NCBI RefSeq assembly: GCF_036287235.1
Contig: NZ_CP142850.1
Location: forward strand, 2,695,336-2,759,335
Direction of reading: 5' to 3'
Origin: Exiguobacterium sp. 9-2
GTDB taxonomy: Bacteria > Bacillota > Bacilli > Exiguobacteriales > Exiguobacteriaceae
Length of the DNA stretch: 64,000 nt
Notes under the pieces: generated by a model
Seen by the model: the letters and a program-made list of their open reading frames with translations, nothing else
Database searches by the model: none
Told to the model about the DNA's origin: nothing
In this document: in pieces, positions 9,501 to 15,529 of the stretch
Layout of the letters: each line of letters starts with the position of its first letter
How positions within the stretch are numbered: position 1 is the stretch's first letter
Position numbers and translations under genes: made by a program

Positions 9501-9869
9501 TTCGATGATATCTACGACATAGTTTTGAAGTTCGACTTTAAGAACTGCTTTCTTCGTCGTACCGGCTACCTTACCGTAGAGAACTTGGTATTTGTTGATG
9601 TATTTCTTTTCGAATTTGACAGAACCGCTCCACTTGACTGAGCGCATCTCATACTTGCCGTTTGAAAGTTTGACTTTGACTTTCGTCGGAAGCGTCAATT
9701 TCTTGACTGCGTATTTCGAACCACCTGCATGTTTCATCAAGATTGGAGAGATGTATTTAACCGAGACCTTCGATGCTGCATCAGCAGCAACCGGAGCTAC
9801 GACAGACGCCGTGACTGCAAGCGCAGCTGCAGCAGCGTACAATTTGTTCGTTTTCTTCGAATAACCCAT
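6570..9869 (-). CDS. S-layer-like surface protein with Ig-like repeats
   Basis: The 1099-residue exported protein has a signal peptide to about residue 32 (Ala-rich, ending AADAAS) and then only beta-sandwich modules. Two N-terminal copies resemble Big_4 (LPTKVKVKLSNGKY and LPSTINVQYKSG contexts, about residues 50-190). Several SbsA-type Ig-like modules follow (repeated V..VKA.G...LEV.FS pattern). No SLH motif, LPXTG motif or C-terminal membrane anchor is visible, so how it is held to the wall is unclear. It is Lys/Ala/Val-rich, uses a narrow codon set and has a strong GGAGG ribosome site, all typical of abundant surface proteins. Likely the S-layer or another major cell-wall protein; adhesin is the alternative. 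Confidence 0.75.
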   Translation of the reverse strand: MGYSKKTNKLYAAAAALAVTASVVAPVAADAASKVSVKYISPILMKHAGGSKYAVKKLTLPTKVKVKLSNGKYEMRSVKWSGSVKFEKKYINKYQVLYGKVAGTTKKAVLKVELQNYVVDIIEPVLEPVAVGGKVQLPSTINVQYKSGIIVKRPISKFNLKTPSTSKAGKYKLAYTYKGANSVVTGYINYEVKAANISNVMGSVDDQKLSVKADVMYPAVGAKAELLIYPGKDMSATPIVAKGTLSKGKFMASQGGIPEGTHSYVVKVGAVKSAPMDFTIAKTVLASAKAIGKERVEVSFSRAVDSVTADNFKIAGATVKSATLSPDKKSAVLEVEGLEYGKDYSVDAKGIMVGGVAKDLGSLSFMTQSVEDIWMLEVSPKASTIVANGADNTEVTFALKNKSTGEVDKNADDIVLKLSTSFGALAKDRVTIQDGKATVLLTSEFSNTDIEAIIKAEIIETAAGDYKNLIGKIAGETKVKFSTIAVTPAPIEMINVLAAESNQADRVTIFLDKAVSRELLLKSFGLDKVMQGLHEEDYLANDNIQIEQFEGTKRVIGVKAVPSNPKAFELILDKETPLQDNAVVKLTAKITSNTDTEVKSKASFKLTDARQPEVTSVKAVGLNQLEVKFSESVATADFKIDGQYGEKYFDVLHYGFDNKMGVDRRDTVKITLKDNYPGLKQGYFAAGKHSLQVSSIYDYAALSDETNIGTTQNLDFTVAADTVKPTAGVVVESPEQFRIMFSKGLKKANILALLDNELKFERYNSNTKKYEDFSKYVDVTSYNKETGEAVIELMKDWTEIYDTVNTKENYYNDKFRITLAKDAIQAEANGEKNDALVLDLNYDGSPLNSPDLKSAEINTIDRLAPSNDFVVMMSEPVKIRDLDEYNTPLINSDGVVLPPKTTVEFIGKNKDGKIVTIDGSVLNYTDTTDKNFRVAANENLQKLVDMEGYGEEWKVVVKSLSDDVGNTVATATHDFKLMKTPPTPVLSPFEILKVTANEKNEKDVIRIKFTEGVQYSGMYDATSTANYVLNGKALPVGTTISLADSDDIVSNGLDIVKIKVPAGTLKTLSNVIVVNKDLQSYDNSVLTGGYEKAVLLGLN

Positions 9870-9966
9870 GTTTACTATTCCTCCTCTTTTCTAACAAATC
9901 AAAAGCGAAAATCCCAATTTTAAATCTACAATATAAGTAAAATATAGCAATATTTTACTTTAAAGC

Positions 9967-9972
9967 AGTCAA
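9967..9972 (-). promoter_or_regulatory. Possible proximal -35 box (TTGACT) for S-layer-like gene
   Basis: TTGACT on the minus strand is followed 20 bases later by TATATT. The spacing is long for a housekeeping promoter, so this is weak. Confidence 0.25.
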
Positions 9973-10179
9973 AAAATTCTTTAGTCGTCTTAGGAGGAAT
10001 ACGTTCTGTTTCACGTGCGATCATTCGTCTATCATCAAGACGATCTATCCGTGATTCATATGTATCCGATTGGGATGAACTAAAGACACTGCCAAAACCG
10101 CTTCAAAAAGCCATTTTTATTGTAGATTCGTGCACACCACCGTTTCGTTTTTGAGAATCGGTAAGAATGCTACACGTCA

Positions 10180-10208
10180 AATATACAAAACTAGAAAAGA
10201 CGCCACAA
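10180..10208 (-). promoter_or_regulatory. Distal sigma-A promoter candidate for S-layer-like gene
   Basis: TTGTGG (10203-10208), 17-base spacer, TATATT (10180-10185) on the minus strand. If used it gives an untranslated leader of about 300 bases, as reported for several S-layer genes. Confidence 0.4.
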
Positions 10209-10302
10209 TAGATTTTTTGTAAAAAATAGGGGAATAGTAGTAAGATAAAATATATTTATATGGGCTGTGCATGGAAATTAATTTTTGGATTTACCCCTTT
10301 AA

Positions 10303-10316
10303 AGAAAACGCTTACA
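10303..10316. promoter_or_regulatory. cre-like site (CcpA)
   Basis: AGAAAACGCTTACA matches the catabolite-responsive consensus TGWAARCGYTWWCW in 13 of 14 positions. It lies upstream of the S-layer promoter candidates and downstream of the 10367 gene, so its target is uncertain. Confidence 0.4.
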
Positions 10317-10366
10317 TAGTATTAAGTTTTTGTCTTGTTTTCGTTTTACTAAAATAAAGTTTGGTT

Positions 10367-10777
10367 TCATGAAATGAAATGATCCGCTTTTTCGATTGCC
10401 CGAAGAAATGATTCACGATGTAGACGATGCACATCATCGGCCCACATCTCGATTTTTGATCCACGTCGTTTGAGTTCAATCGGTAATCCACGACCAATCC
10501 AATCAAGTTGACGTTGCAAGACATGACGCTTTCGTCCGTCCTGTCGCTCCGCTTCCGTAAACTGGCGCAAGTACTGGAGGACATAACCGAATCCAAACTC
10601 AATCGGAATCCGTAGCTCCGCTCCCTTGTCTCGTATCCGGATGATGCCCGCCCCGTAATGAATTGCCCGGAACAACTCCTCATTGATACGCTGATACCAG
10701 GTACCTTGCGTCAGACAATGCGGCTCTAGCGCTCCTTTTTTACCACTCGGTAAGACTGCGAAATAATCAATGACCAT
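10367..10777 (-). CDS. Hypothetical protein, 136 residues
   Basis: Start ATG 10777 is chosen because AAGGAG lies 7 bases upstream; a longer in-frame start (10798) has no such site. The protein (MVIDYFAVLPSGKKG...) is soluble, rich in Arg/His/Glu, with a Trp-Tyr-Gln motif (TWYQRINEEL) and several predicted helices. No family is recognised. It stands alone on the minus strand between the S-layer-like gene and a divergent small membrane protein. A terminator-like hairpin at 10797-10830 sits just before its ribosome site (see separate entry). Confidence 0.6.
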   Translation of the reverse strand: MVIDYFAVLPSGKKGALEPHCLTQGTWYQRINEELFRAIHYGAGIIRIRDKGAELRIPIEFGFGYVLQYLRQFTEAERQDGRKRHVLQRQLDWIGRGLPIELKRRGSKIEMWADDVHRLHRESFLRAIEKADHFIS

Positions 10778-10796
10778 TCGTCTGCTCCTTTTCATC

Positions 10797-10830
10797 AAAA
10801 AATAGGTGAGTCCGCGTGGGGCTCACTTAT
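10797..10830 (-). terminator. Terminator-like hairpin just 5' of the 10367-10777 gene
   Basis: On the minus strand GTGAG.CC ... GG.CTCAC forms a stem and is followed by CTATTTTTTG, then AAGGAG and the ATG. No minus-strand gene precedes it, so it may be an attenuator in the leader rather than the end of a transcript. Confidence 0.45.
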
Positions 10831-10947
10831 CATGACAGGTCAAATGGTTCGATTGTTCGAAACTGATCCGAATCATTTCACATCATTCAACATCGAAAAA
10901 GCTTTCCGAATACGCTATACTGGATTACGGGAATGGGAGGAATGCTC

Positions 10948-11193
10948 GTGGCTATCATTATCTTTTGCCTCGTCTGTCTCATTGCGTATCGGATCCGCAA
11001 GCTTCCCGAAGCACTACGGACGATTTTACTCATCCTCGGTTTACTCAGTGGATGGTTCGCGCTCTTTGAGATGATCGGCTTCATCGAAGCCAATCCGTAT
11101 CTGGCTGCAATCCCGATTGGACTGGGACTTGCTTACTGGTACTGGCAACGAAAAAAGAAACAAACAAACGACAAAACCCCTTCCGCCTCGTGA
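10948..11193 (+). CDS. Small membrane protein, two transmembrane segments
   Basis: GTG 10948 is the preferred start, as GGGAGG lies 7 bases before it; ATG 10933 in the same frame lacks a ribosome site. The 81-residue protein has one hydrophobic helix at the N-terminus (AIIIFCLVCLIAY), a second hydrophobic block (RTILLILGLLSGWFALF), a third short one (LAAIPIGLGLAYWYW) and a basic tail ending KKKQTNDKTPSAS. The family is not recognised. It has its own terminator at 11174-11205. Confidence 0.6.
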   Translation: MAIIIFCLVCLIAYRIRKLPEALRTILLILGLLSGWFALFEMIGFIEANPYLAAIPIGLGLAYWYWQRKKKQTNDKTPSAS

Positions 11194-11205
11194 AGTGGGT
11201 TTTTC
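11174..11205 (+). terminator. Terminator of small membrane protein gene
   Basis: ACCCCTTC / GAAGTGGGT stem followed by TTTTTC on the plus strand; overlaps the end of the coding frame. Confidence 0.65.
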
Positions 11206-11218
11206 TTGTAGCGAAACG

Positions 11219-11258
11219 AAAAAAGCGATGTCTCCTATATCGGGAACATCGCTTTTTG
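11219..11258. terminator. Bidirectional terminator between convergent genes
   Basis: AAGCGATGT / ACATCGCTT stem flanked by A-run and T-run, so it can act in both directions; the minus-strand HTH gene ends at 11262. Confidence 0.85.
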
Positions 11259-11261
11259 TCT

Positions 11262-11687
11262 TTACGATTGAACTTTCCGTTCAACCGCCGCAATTTTTTC
11301 TTCAATCTCTAGTAACTTCAGTTCATGCTCGAGTTCAAGACGACGTTTTTTCCGTTTCAGGCGATCGAGTTCTTCTGCGAGTGACTCTGTCGACGCTTCC
11401 GGTTTCGGTGGTGCCTGTTCCATCGATTGACGGAGTGGATCGAACAGGTTCGATTTTGCGAACTGCGCTGCTTCCGGTCCGAACATGTCTTGGATGAGCG
11501 GGAGAATCTTATTCATCGCTGTACCTGGAATTTGCGACTTCTGATCAACGAGACGTTTCAGTGCCAACTCATCGACAAGGTACCCTTTTCCGTCCTGTTC
11601 AGCATGTAATTCACCTGTCCGGATCCAGCGACGGACCGTTTCTTCTGAGACGCGTAACAATTCACTAATCTGTTTTGTCGTTAACAT
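11262..11687 (-). CDS. MerR/excisionase-type HTH protein with C-terminal coiled coil
   Basis: The 141-residue protein opens with MLTTKQISELLRVSEETVRRWIRTGEL, a MerR/excisionase-type winged HTH (about residues 1-50). It ends in a strongly charged heptad region (about residues 95-138, EELDRLKRKKRRLELEHELK) that should form a coiled coil and dimerise. No ligand-binding domain is seen. ATG 11687 is preferred over ATG 11693 because AGAGGG then lies 6 bases away rather than abutting. Its promoter holds a perfect palindrome between -35 and -10 (11720-11749), which suggests that it represses itself. Targets are unknown. Confidence 0.8.
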   Translation of the reverse strand: MLTTKQISELLRVSEETVRRWIRTGELHAEQDGKGYLVDELALKRLVDQKSQIPGTAMNKILPLIQDMFGPEAAQFAKSNLFDPLRQSMEQAPPKPEASTESLAEELDRLKRKKRRLELEHELKLLEIEEKIAAVERKVQS

Positions 11688-11719
11688 CGTCATCCCTCTT
11701 TCCTTTTAGTAATACCTTT

Positions 11720-11749
11720 ACTATACACACATGTGTGCGTGTGTGTCAA
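11720..11749 (-). promoter_or_regulatory. Strong promoter with palindromic operator in the spacer
   Basis: On the minus strand TTGACA (11744-11749), 18-base spacer and TATAGT (11720-11725). The spacer contains CACACATGTGTG (11726-11737), a perfect 12-base palindrome set in a TG/CA-rich tract that recurs at 11754-11761. A repressor bound there would block the polymerase; the HTH product is the obvious candidate. Confidence 0.7.
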
Positions 11750-11763
11750 AGAATACACACATC

Positions 11764-11793
11764 AAAAAAGAGACCTCCTTGTAGAAGGTCCCC
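11764..11793 (-). terminator. Terminator after LPQAG surface protein
   Basis: Minus-strand GACCTTCTACAAGGAGGTC hairpin followed by TCTTTTTTGATG, just past the stop at 11803. Confidence 0.75.
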
Positions 11794-11802
11794 CTGTAAT
11801 GA

Positions 11803-13404
11803 TTAAGCTCCACGACGAACGAGTAACCAAAGACCTACGACAGCAAGACCTGCTCCTGTTGCTGCATATGGGAATGGCTTGTCTTCCCCAGCTTGTGGTA
11901 ATGTTCCCGTTGCTGTTGTCGTCGACTGTTTTGCCGCAGCATCGACTGCTTTGACTGGCGTTTTTGTTGACGTTGGTGTTGGTTTTGGTTTTGGCGTCGG
12001 CTTCGCGACCGGTTCTACTTTCGCAATTTCTGCGAGCAAGATCGTACCGAGGCTACCTTCTTCGATCGTCACACCCGCTTCCGGTGATTTCCGCTCAAAG
12101 TACTTCAACAACTCATCGACCATTTCTTGTTCTTCTGGCGTCAAGGCTTCTTCATCGTTCGCCATCAATTTCATCGCTTTTGCTTGCTGAGCGAATGACT
12201 CATAATCTTCATACATTTCTTCATCCATATCCATCATTAAGTCATCCATGTCAAGGTGGTGCATCGCTTTGACCGTGTAGCCTTCTGCGACTTCCGTCTT
12301 AACTGTGTATGTTCCTGGATCGAGTTGGATCATCATTAGATCATCTTTCGAAATCTTCTCTTGATAGACGTCTTTTCCTGTGATTGCATCCGTCACCGTA
12401 TATGTCGCAGGAACTGTTCCTTCGTCATAATCTGGCTTTTGGTTGCCGTTCGCATCAAAGAAGTTGACGACAGCTAACCAATGCTCGAACATACCGTCAA
12501 GCTCTTCGTCGCCGTAGATTCCTGCATCAATCACTTCCGTTTGTCCTGCGACGAGACGGACTTTCTTCGTTCCCATGTCTTCGTCGACATCGGAATCGAT
12601 CGTCCGGTCGTCACCGACGTTTTGCTCGGAATAGAAGTAGTAACCCATATCATATCCGTCGACTTCCACTTCATACGTTCCTGGCTTCAAATTCTTGAAG
12701 CTGTATGTGCCGTTCTTCGTGTAGGCTTCATCGATGACATCTTCGTTCCGATTCATCAAAGAGACGAGGATATCATCGAGACGTGTTTCCTTCTCTTGAC
12801 GGATCCCGTCCTCGTTCTCATCGTACCAGATCGTTCCTTCGATCGTTGCCGTCGTCGGTGTTTCGACTGGTGTCGGTGTCGCGTCATCACCTGTCTCCGG
12901 TTTTTCGGTCGTTGGTTCTTCCGATGTCGGCTCTTCCTTGACCGGGTCTTCTTTCACAGGCTCTTCCGGTGTTGGTTCTTCCTTGACGGGTTCGTCTGTC
13001 GCTGGATCTTCTGTGACTGGCTCATCCGTCTTTGGTGTCTCTGTCGTCGGTTCGTCTGTCGTTGGTTCGTCTGTCGTCGGCTCATCTGGTGTAACGACTT
13101 TACCGAACTGGACGAGAACCGTCCGCTGTCCATCTGCTGAGACGACCTTGACGACAGGTGCCGTCTCTGCCGTGAACGTCACGACCGGTGTCTCTTCGAT
13201 GTTGACGTCTTTTCCTGTCACGCCCTCTTCAAAGACAAGTGCCGTCTCAGACGTGATATCGACGATGCCTGTGCCTTCAAACGTCAACGTATACGGACCT
13301 GTGCCCGTTCCTGTGACGTCCCACTCGACTGTTTCCGCATAGACCGGTAACTTCAGACCAAATGCAACAACGAGTGCCATCAAAAGTAAGCTAAGTTTTT
13401 TCAT
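11803..13404 (-). CDS. Sortase-anchored surface protein, Pro/Glu/Thr-rich, SdrD-B-like domain, LPQAG motif
   Basis: The 533-residue protein has a signal peptide (residues 1-23, ending VYA), a short beta domain, then a Pro-Glu-Thr-Asp repeat region (about residues 105-185; TDEP and KEEP units) that should act as an extended wall-spanning stalk. A SdrD-B/Cna-B-like module follows (about 188-300; GTIWYDENEDGIR, with Ca-type Asp/Glu spacing), then a second beta module and an acidic Met-rich helix region. The C-terminus is a cell-wall sorting signal: LPQAG (502-506), hydrophobic segment and RRGA. Ala replaces the usual Thr of LPXTG. It is probably attached to peptidoglycan by a sortase. Ligand unknown. 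Confidence 0.85.
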   Translation of the reverse strand: MKKLSLLLMALVVAFGLKLPVYAETVEWDVTGTGTGPYTLTFEGTGIVDITSETALVFEEGVTGKDVNIEETPVVTFTAETAPVVKVVSADGQRTVLVQFGKVVTPDEPTTDEPTTDEPTTETPKTDEPVTEDPATDEPVKEEPTPEEPVKEDPVKEEPTSEEPTTEKPETGDDATPTPVETPTTATIEGTIWYDENEDGIRQEKETRLDDILVSLMNRNEDVIDEAYTKNGTYSFKNLKPGTYEVEVDGYDMGYYFYSEQNVGDDRTIDSDVDEDMGTKKVRLVAGQTEVIDAGIYGDEELDGMFEHWLAVVNFFDANGNQKPDYDEGTVPATYTVTDAITGKDVYQEKISKDDLMMIQLDPGTYTVKTEVAEGYTVKAMHHLDMDDLMMDMDEEMYEDYESFAQQAKAMKLMANDEEALTPEEQEMVDELLKYFERKSPEAGVTIEEGSLGTILLAEIAKVEPVAKPTPKPKPTPTSTKTPVKAVDAAAKQSTTTATGTLPQAGEDKPFPYAATGAGLAVVGLWLLVRRGA

Positions 13405-13511
13405 AAGTGTATGTATGCTCCTATCTTGATTTATTATTACCTCCCTAAATAGTAAACAAATCAGCCAAAAATAACCAGAAGAAATCTTGAATTCCTGCTA
13501 TTTTTTTATAA

Positions 13512-13540
13512 TAAAAAAACCTCGTCCAAGGACAAGGTAT
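13512..13540 (-). terminator. Terminator after Cys-rich protein gene
   Basis: ACCT.GTCC / GGAC.AGGT stem with a T-run on the minus strand, overlapping the stop at 13540. Confidence 0.8.
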
Positions 13541-13854
13541 TAGATAAGCTGGCGACACGCTTCTGCACATTCCGTACATGCTTGCGCACAAGCTTGGCAG
13601 TGGTCATGATCGTGTTTGCTACATTCAGTCGCACATGCTTCACAGATTTCTTGGCATGCCTTTGCAAGGACCGCGACATTTGCGCTGTTTCGAGCGATCG
13701 CTTGCAGCAATAAGCTACAGATATCGGCACAATCGCGGTCGAGTCGAATACAATCTGACATATGTCCGACATGTTCCTCGTTCAGGCAGGCATCAAAACA
13801 ATGATTACAGGCGAGAATACAATCCGTCAGTCGTTGCTGTACTGCATGATCCAT
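13540..13854 (-). CDS. Cys-rich four-helix-bundle protein, Csp/DUF326 type copper storage
   Basis: ATG 13854 follows AAAGGAGG; a longer open frame upstream lacks support. The 104 residues contain 16 cysteines, mostly as CxxxC pairs along helices (CILACNHCFDAC, CQEICEACATEC, CQACAQACTEC) plus an HDHDHC stretch. This is the pattern of Csp3-like cytosolic copper-storage proteins, in which Cys residues line the core of a four-helix bundle and bind many Cu(I). No Tat or Sec signal is present, so it should be cytosolic. It stands as a single gene with its own terminator; no copper exporter is next to it. Function rests on family pattern. Confidence 0.85.
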   Translation of the reverse strand: MDHAVQQRLTDCILACNHCFDACLNEEHVGHMSDCIRLDRDCADICSLLLQAIARNSANVAVLAKACQEICEACATECSKHDHDHCQACAQACTECAEACRQLI

Positions 13855-13908
13855 ATTGATTCCTCCTTTGTATAGGTTTTGATTACCCTGATGACTTGAA
13901 ACAAAACA

Positions 13909-13956
13909 AAAATAAGACAGCATTTGGAGCAAAATGCTCACCCTGCTGTCTTATTT
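13909..13956 (-). terminator. Long terminator hairpin after lipoprotein gene
   Basis: AAATAAGACAGCA pairs with TGCTGTCTTATTT, with an inner TGGAGCA/TGCTCA stem; the minus strand then reads TTTTGTTTTG. The lipoprotein stop codon (13951) lies inside the hairpin. Confidence 0.85.
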
Positions 13957-14373
13957 AACGATCTCAAGCGGAATCTCGATCCCACGCCCTGCTCCTGCAT
14001 CAATGATGAGGACCGGAAGACGCTGGTCATCGAAGACTTCTTTTTCAATCGTCGTATCGGACGTATAGGTCCGGATTTCCCCCATCTTCTTTGCTTGGAA
14101 GGAGACGAACGGAAACGGAATCGATTGATTGGCGACATCGAGGCGGATATCGACCTGTTGGTCATCGAGACGAATGTCATTTGCTGTCCGGATGACGAGA
14201 CGCATCCGGTCATTTTCCGTCAGCGTGACCTGTGCGGAAATGTTCTCGGTCTGCCCCGCACGCTTAACGGGATCTACGATGACCGTCGGGGAAGCGGTCT
14301 TCGCTTGTTCCGCGCGCTGACAACCCGGAATGACAAGTAAGGAAATCGCAAGAGGGATCAGCCAGCGTTTCAT
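13951..14373 (-). CDS. Small lipoprotein-like exported protein
   Basis: The 140-residue protein begins MKRWLIPLAISLLVIPGCQRAEQ. The hydrophobic segment ending in Gly-Cys resembles a lipobox, although Pro at -2 is unusual. The mature part is beta-rich with alternating charged residues and no known motif. The start lies 8 bases past the fabZ stop, so it is the last gene of the epuA-fabZ operon. Function unknown; location at the outer membrane face is inferred from the lipobox. Confidence 0.65.
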   Translation of the reverse strand: MKRWLIPLAISLLVIPGCQRAEQAKTASPTVIVDPVKRAGQTENISAQVTLTENDRMRLVIRTANDIRLDDQQVDIRLDVANQSIPFPFVSFQAKKMGEIRTYTSDTTIEKEVFDDQRLPVLIIDAGAGRGIEIPLEIVK

Positions 14374-14380
14374 GTTGGCT

Positions 14381-14803
14381 TCACTTCATAGCAAACGTCA
14401 GTTCAGCGACACAGGCGACTTCCCCATCGACTGTGGCTGTGGCACGACCTTTACCGATTGGTCCACGGACCTTCGTCAATTCGACTTCGAGGCGGAGCTG
14501 ATCCCCGGGAACGACTTGACGTTTGAAGCGACATCCTTCAATTCCTGCGAAGAAGGCAAGCTTCCCTTGGTTTTCTTCCATCTTCAGCACAGCGAAGGCA
14601 CCAACTTGTGCGAGTGCTTCGACGATCAAGACGCCAGGCATGACATTGTATTCTGGGAAATGGCCATTGAAGAATTCTTCGTTCGCCGTCACGTTCTTGA
14701 TTCCAACGGCACGTTTTCCCTCTTCGACTTCTAAAATGCGGTCAACGAGTAAAAACGGATACCGGTGCGGAATGACTTCCTTGATTTGTTCGATTGTATA
14801 CAT
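14381..14803 (-). CDS. fabZ: 3-hydroxyacyl-ACP dehydratase FabZ
   Basis: The 140-residue hot-dog enzyme dehydrates (3R)-hydroxyacyl-ACP to trans-2-enoyl-ACP in fatty acid synthesis, in the cytosol. The length is normal. The catalytic pair is visible: His48 in NGHFPEY and Glu62 in VEALAQVG, with [13 protein letters not shown] near the start. It lies between an EpuA-like membrane protein and a lipoprotein. In Bacillus the homologue (ywpB) also lies downstream of mbl-flhO-flhP, so this is a conserved location. A FapR-type box in front of the operon (15170-15186) points to malonyl-CoA-responsive control. Confidence 0.96.
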   Translation of the reverse strand: MYTIEQIKEVIPHRYPFLLVDRILEVEEGKRAVGIKNVTANEEFFNGHFPEYNVMPGVLIVEALAQVGAFAVLKMEENQGKLAFFAGIEGCRFKRQVVPGDQLRLEVELTKVRGPIGKGRATATVDGEVACVAELTFAMK

Positions 14804-14831
14804 ATTCGACAGCTCCCATCACTGATTAAAA

Positions 14832-15125
14832 TTAAGATTTCATCCAAAAATCGGTGATGCGGGTCCATGTGTCGAGCTTTAACACATCCATTGCCTCGCC
14901 ACCACCAAACGTCGCATAACCCACCATTGCACCGACGATCAGTGCTACGACGATGAGAACGAGAACGATCAGTACGCGTACGATGATCGGAACTCGGCGT
15001 GTCGAGTACGCACGAAAACGTCGCTCTGATTTGTGCTCTGGATTGCCGGTTTCCTGGTTCGAAGGCTGTTGCTTCTTCAGGCGTTCACGCGTTGGCTGAT
15101 CCGTGCCTGTTTGGTTTTGTACCAT
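14832..15125 (-). CDS. EpuA-like small membrane protein (often labelled RNA polymerase subunit beta-like)
   Basis: ATG 15125 is preferred (AAGGTG 6 bases upstream), giving 97 residues; ATG 15134 is an in-frame alternative. The N-terminal half is polar and basic. A single transmembrane helix follows at about residues 48-72 (IIVRVLIVLVLIVVALIVG), and then GYATFGGGEAMDVLKLDTWTRITDFW, the signature of the EpuA family (PF11772), whose database name 'RNA polymerase subunit beta' is misleading. The gene is first in the operon with fabZ. Function unknown. Confidence 0.75.
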   Translation of the reverse strand: MVQNQTGTDQPTRERLKKQQPSNQETGNPEHKSERRFRAYSTRRVPIIVRVLIVLVLIVVALIVGAMVGYATFGGGEAMDVLKLDTWTRITDFWMKS

Positions 15126-15158
15126 CTTGATCACCTTTCATTGATTCAGTCTGAGAAC

Positions 15159-15187
15159 AGTATAGCATATTAGTACCTGGTATTAAA
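15159..15187 (-). promoter_or_regulatory. Promoter of the epuA-fabZ operon overlapping the FapR box
   Basis: Minus-strand extended -10 TGCTATACT (TATACT at 15159-15164) with a weak -35 (TTTAAT, 15182-15187, 17-base spacer). The FapR-like palindrome fills the spacer. Confidence 0.6.
15170..15186. promoter_or_regulatory. FapR-type operator
   Basis: TTAGTACCTGGTATTAA is a 17-base near-palindrome. It differs at only two positions from the TTAGTACCTGATACTAA form known for FapR, the malonyl-CoA-sensing repressor of lipid synthesis genes. It sits between -35 and -10 of the operon that contains fabZ. Confidence 0.75.
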
Positions 15188-15529
15188 TAGTTCCAAATTC
15201 GCTACAAAACGTGTTCCGCAATTAGTGTAACACGACCAGACAGGCAATTTCTCTAAAAAATTTTAGTTTATGTATATAAGGAAGCAGAAAAACAGTTTCC
15301 CACGATCTGCGGTTTTTTGCGATTTTTTTAAATCCAAAATGAACTGCTCGGCGTAAGCTTTCCAGAACGACGCAACAACGGTCCACCGGATGGCATGAAA
15401 CATCACTTCGACAGTCTTTTGAAAAAATAAAACTTTATGCAATCCAAATCGACCAGTGATGCGTAAGCTATTCAGAACAGGCAAGAAACACCTACCAAAT
15501 AAACCAAAAAATGAGAGGAATGATTTCAG
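15188..15529. other. Leader region of the MPNTG protein with two imperfect direct repeats
   Basis: Two related segments of about 48 bases, near 15330-15378 and 15439-15488, share AATCCAAA, then GCGTAAGCT and CAGAAC in the same order and spacing, roughly two thirds identical. No coding function is evident. They lie directly upstream of the gene at 15530. Confidence 0.5.

Larger units (their letters stand above)
9870..10366. other. Intergenic region upstream of S-layer-like gene
   Basis: 497 bases without a convincing gene. It holds two minus-strand promoter candidates for the S-layer-like gene and a cre-like site at 10303-10316. A plus-strand stretch from about 9948 to 10155 stays open and ends in TGA but has no start codon with a ribosome site; it might be a decayed gene. 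Confidence 0.5.

Noticed and set aside
9948-10155. Plus-strand stretch open for about 70 codons
   Set aside because: No start codon with a ribosome site and no recognisable family; it may be gene debris but is kept only as a note in the intergenic entry.
10312-10683. Overlapping minus-strand frame beside the 10367-10777 gene
   Set aside because: The 10367-10777 frame has the ribosome site and more protein-like composition.
12481-13140. Open frame of 219 codons on the plus strand inside the LPQAG protein gene
   Set aside because: It mirrors the repetitive Asp/Glu/Pro/Thr codons of the real gene, giving an improbable Cys/Arg/Phe-rich protein.
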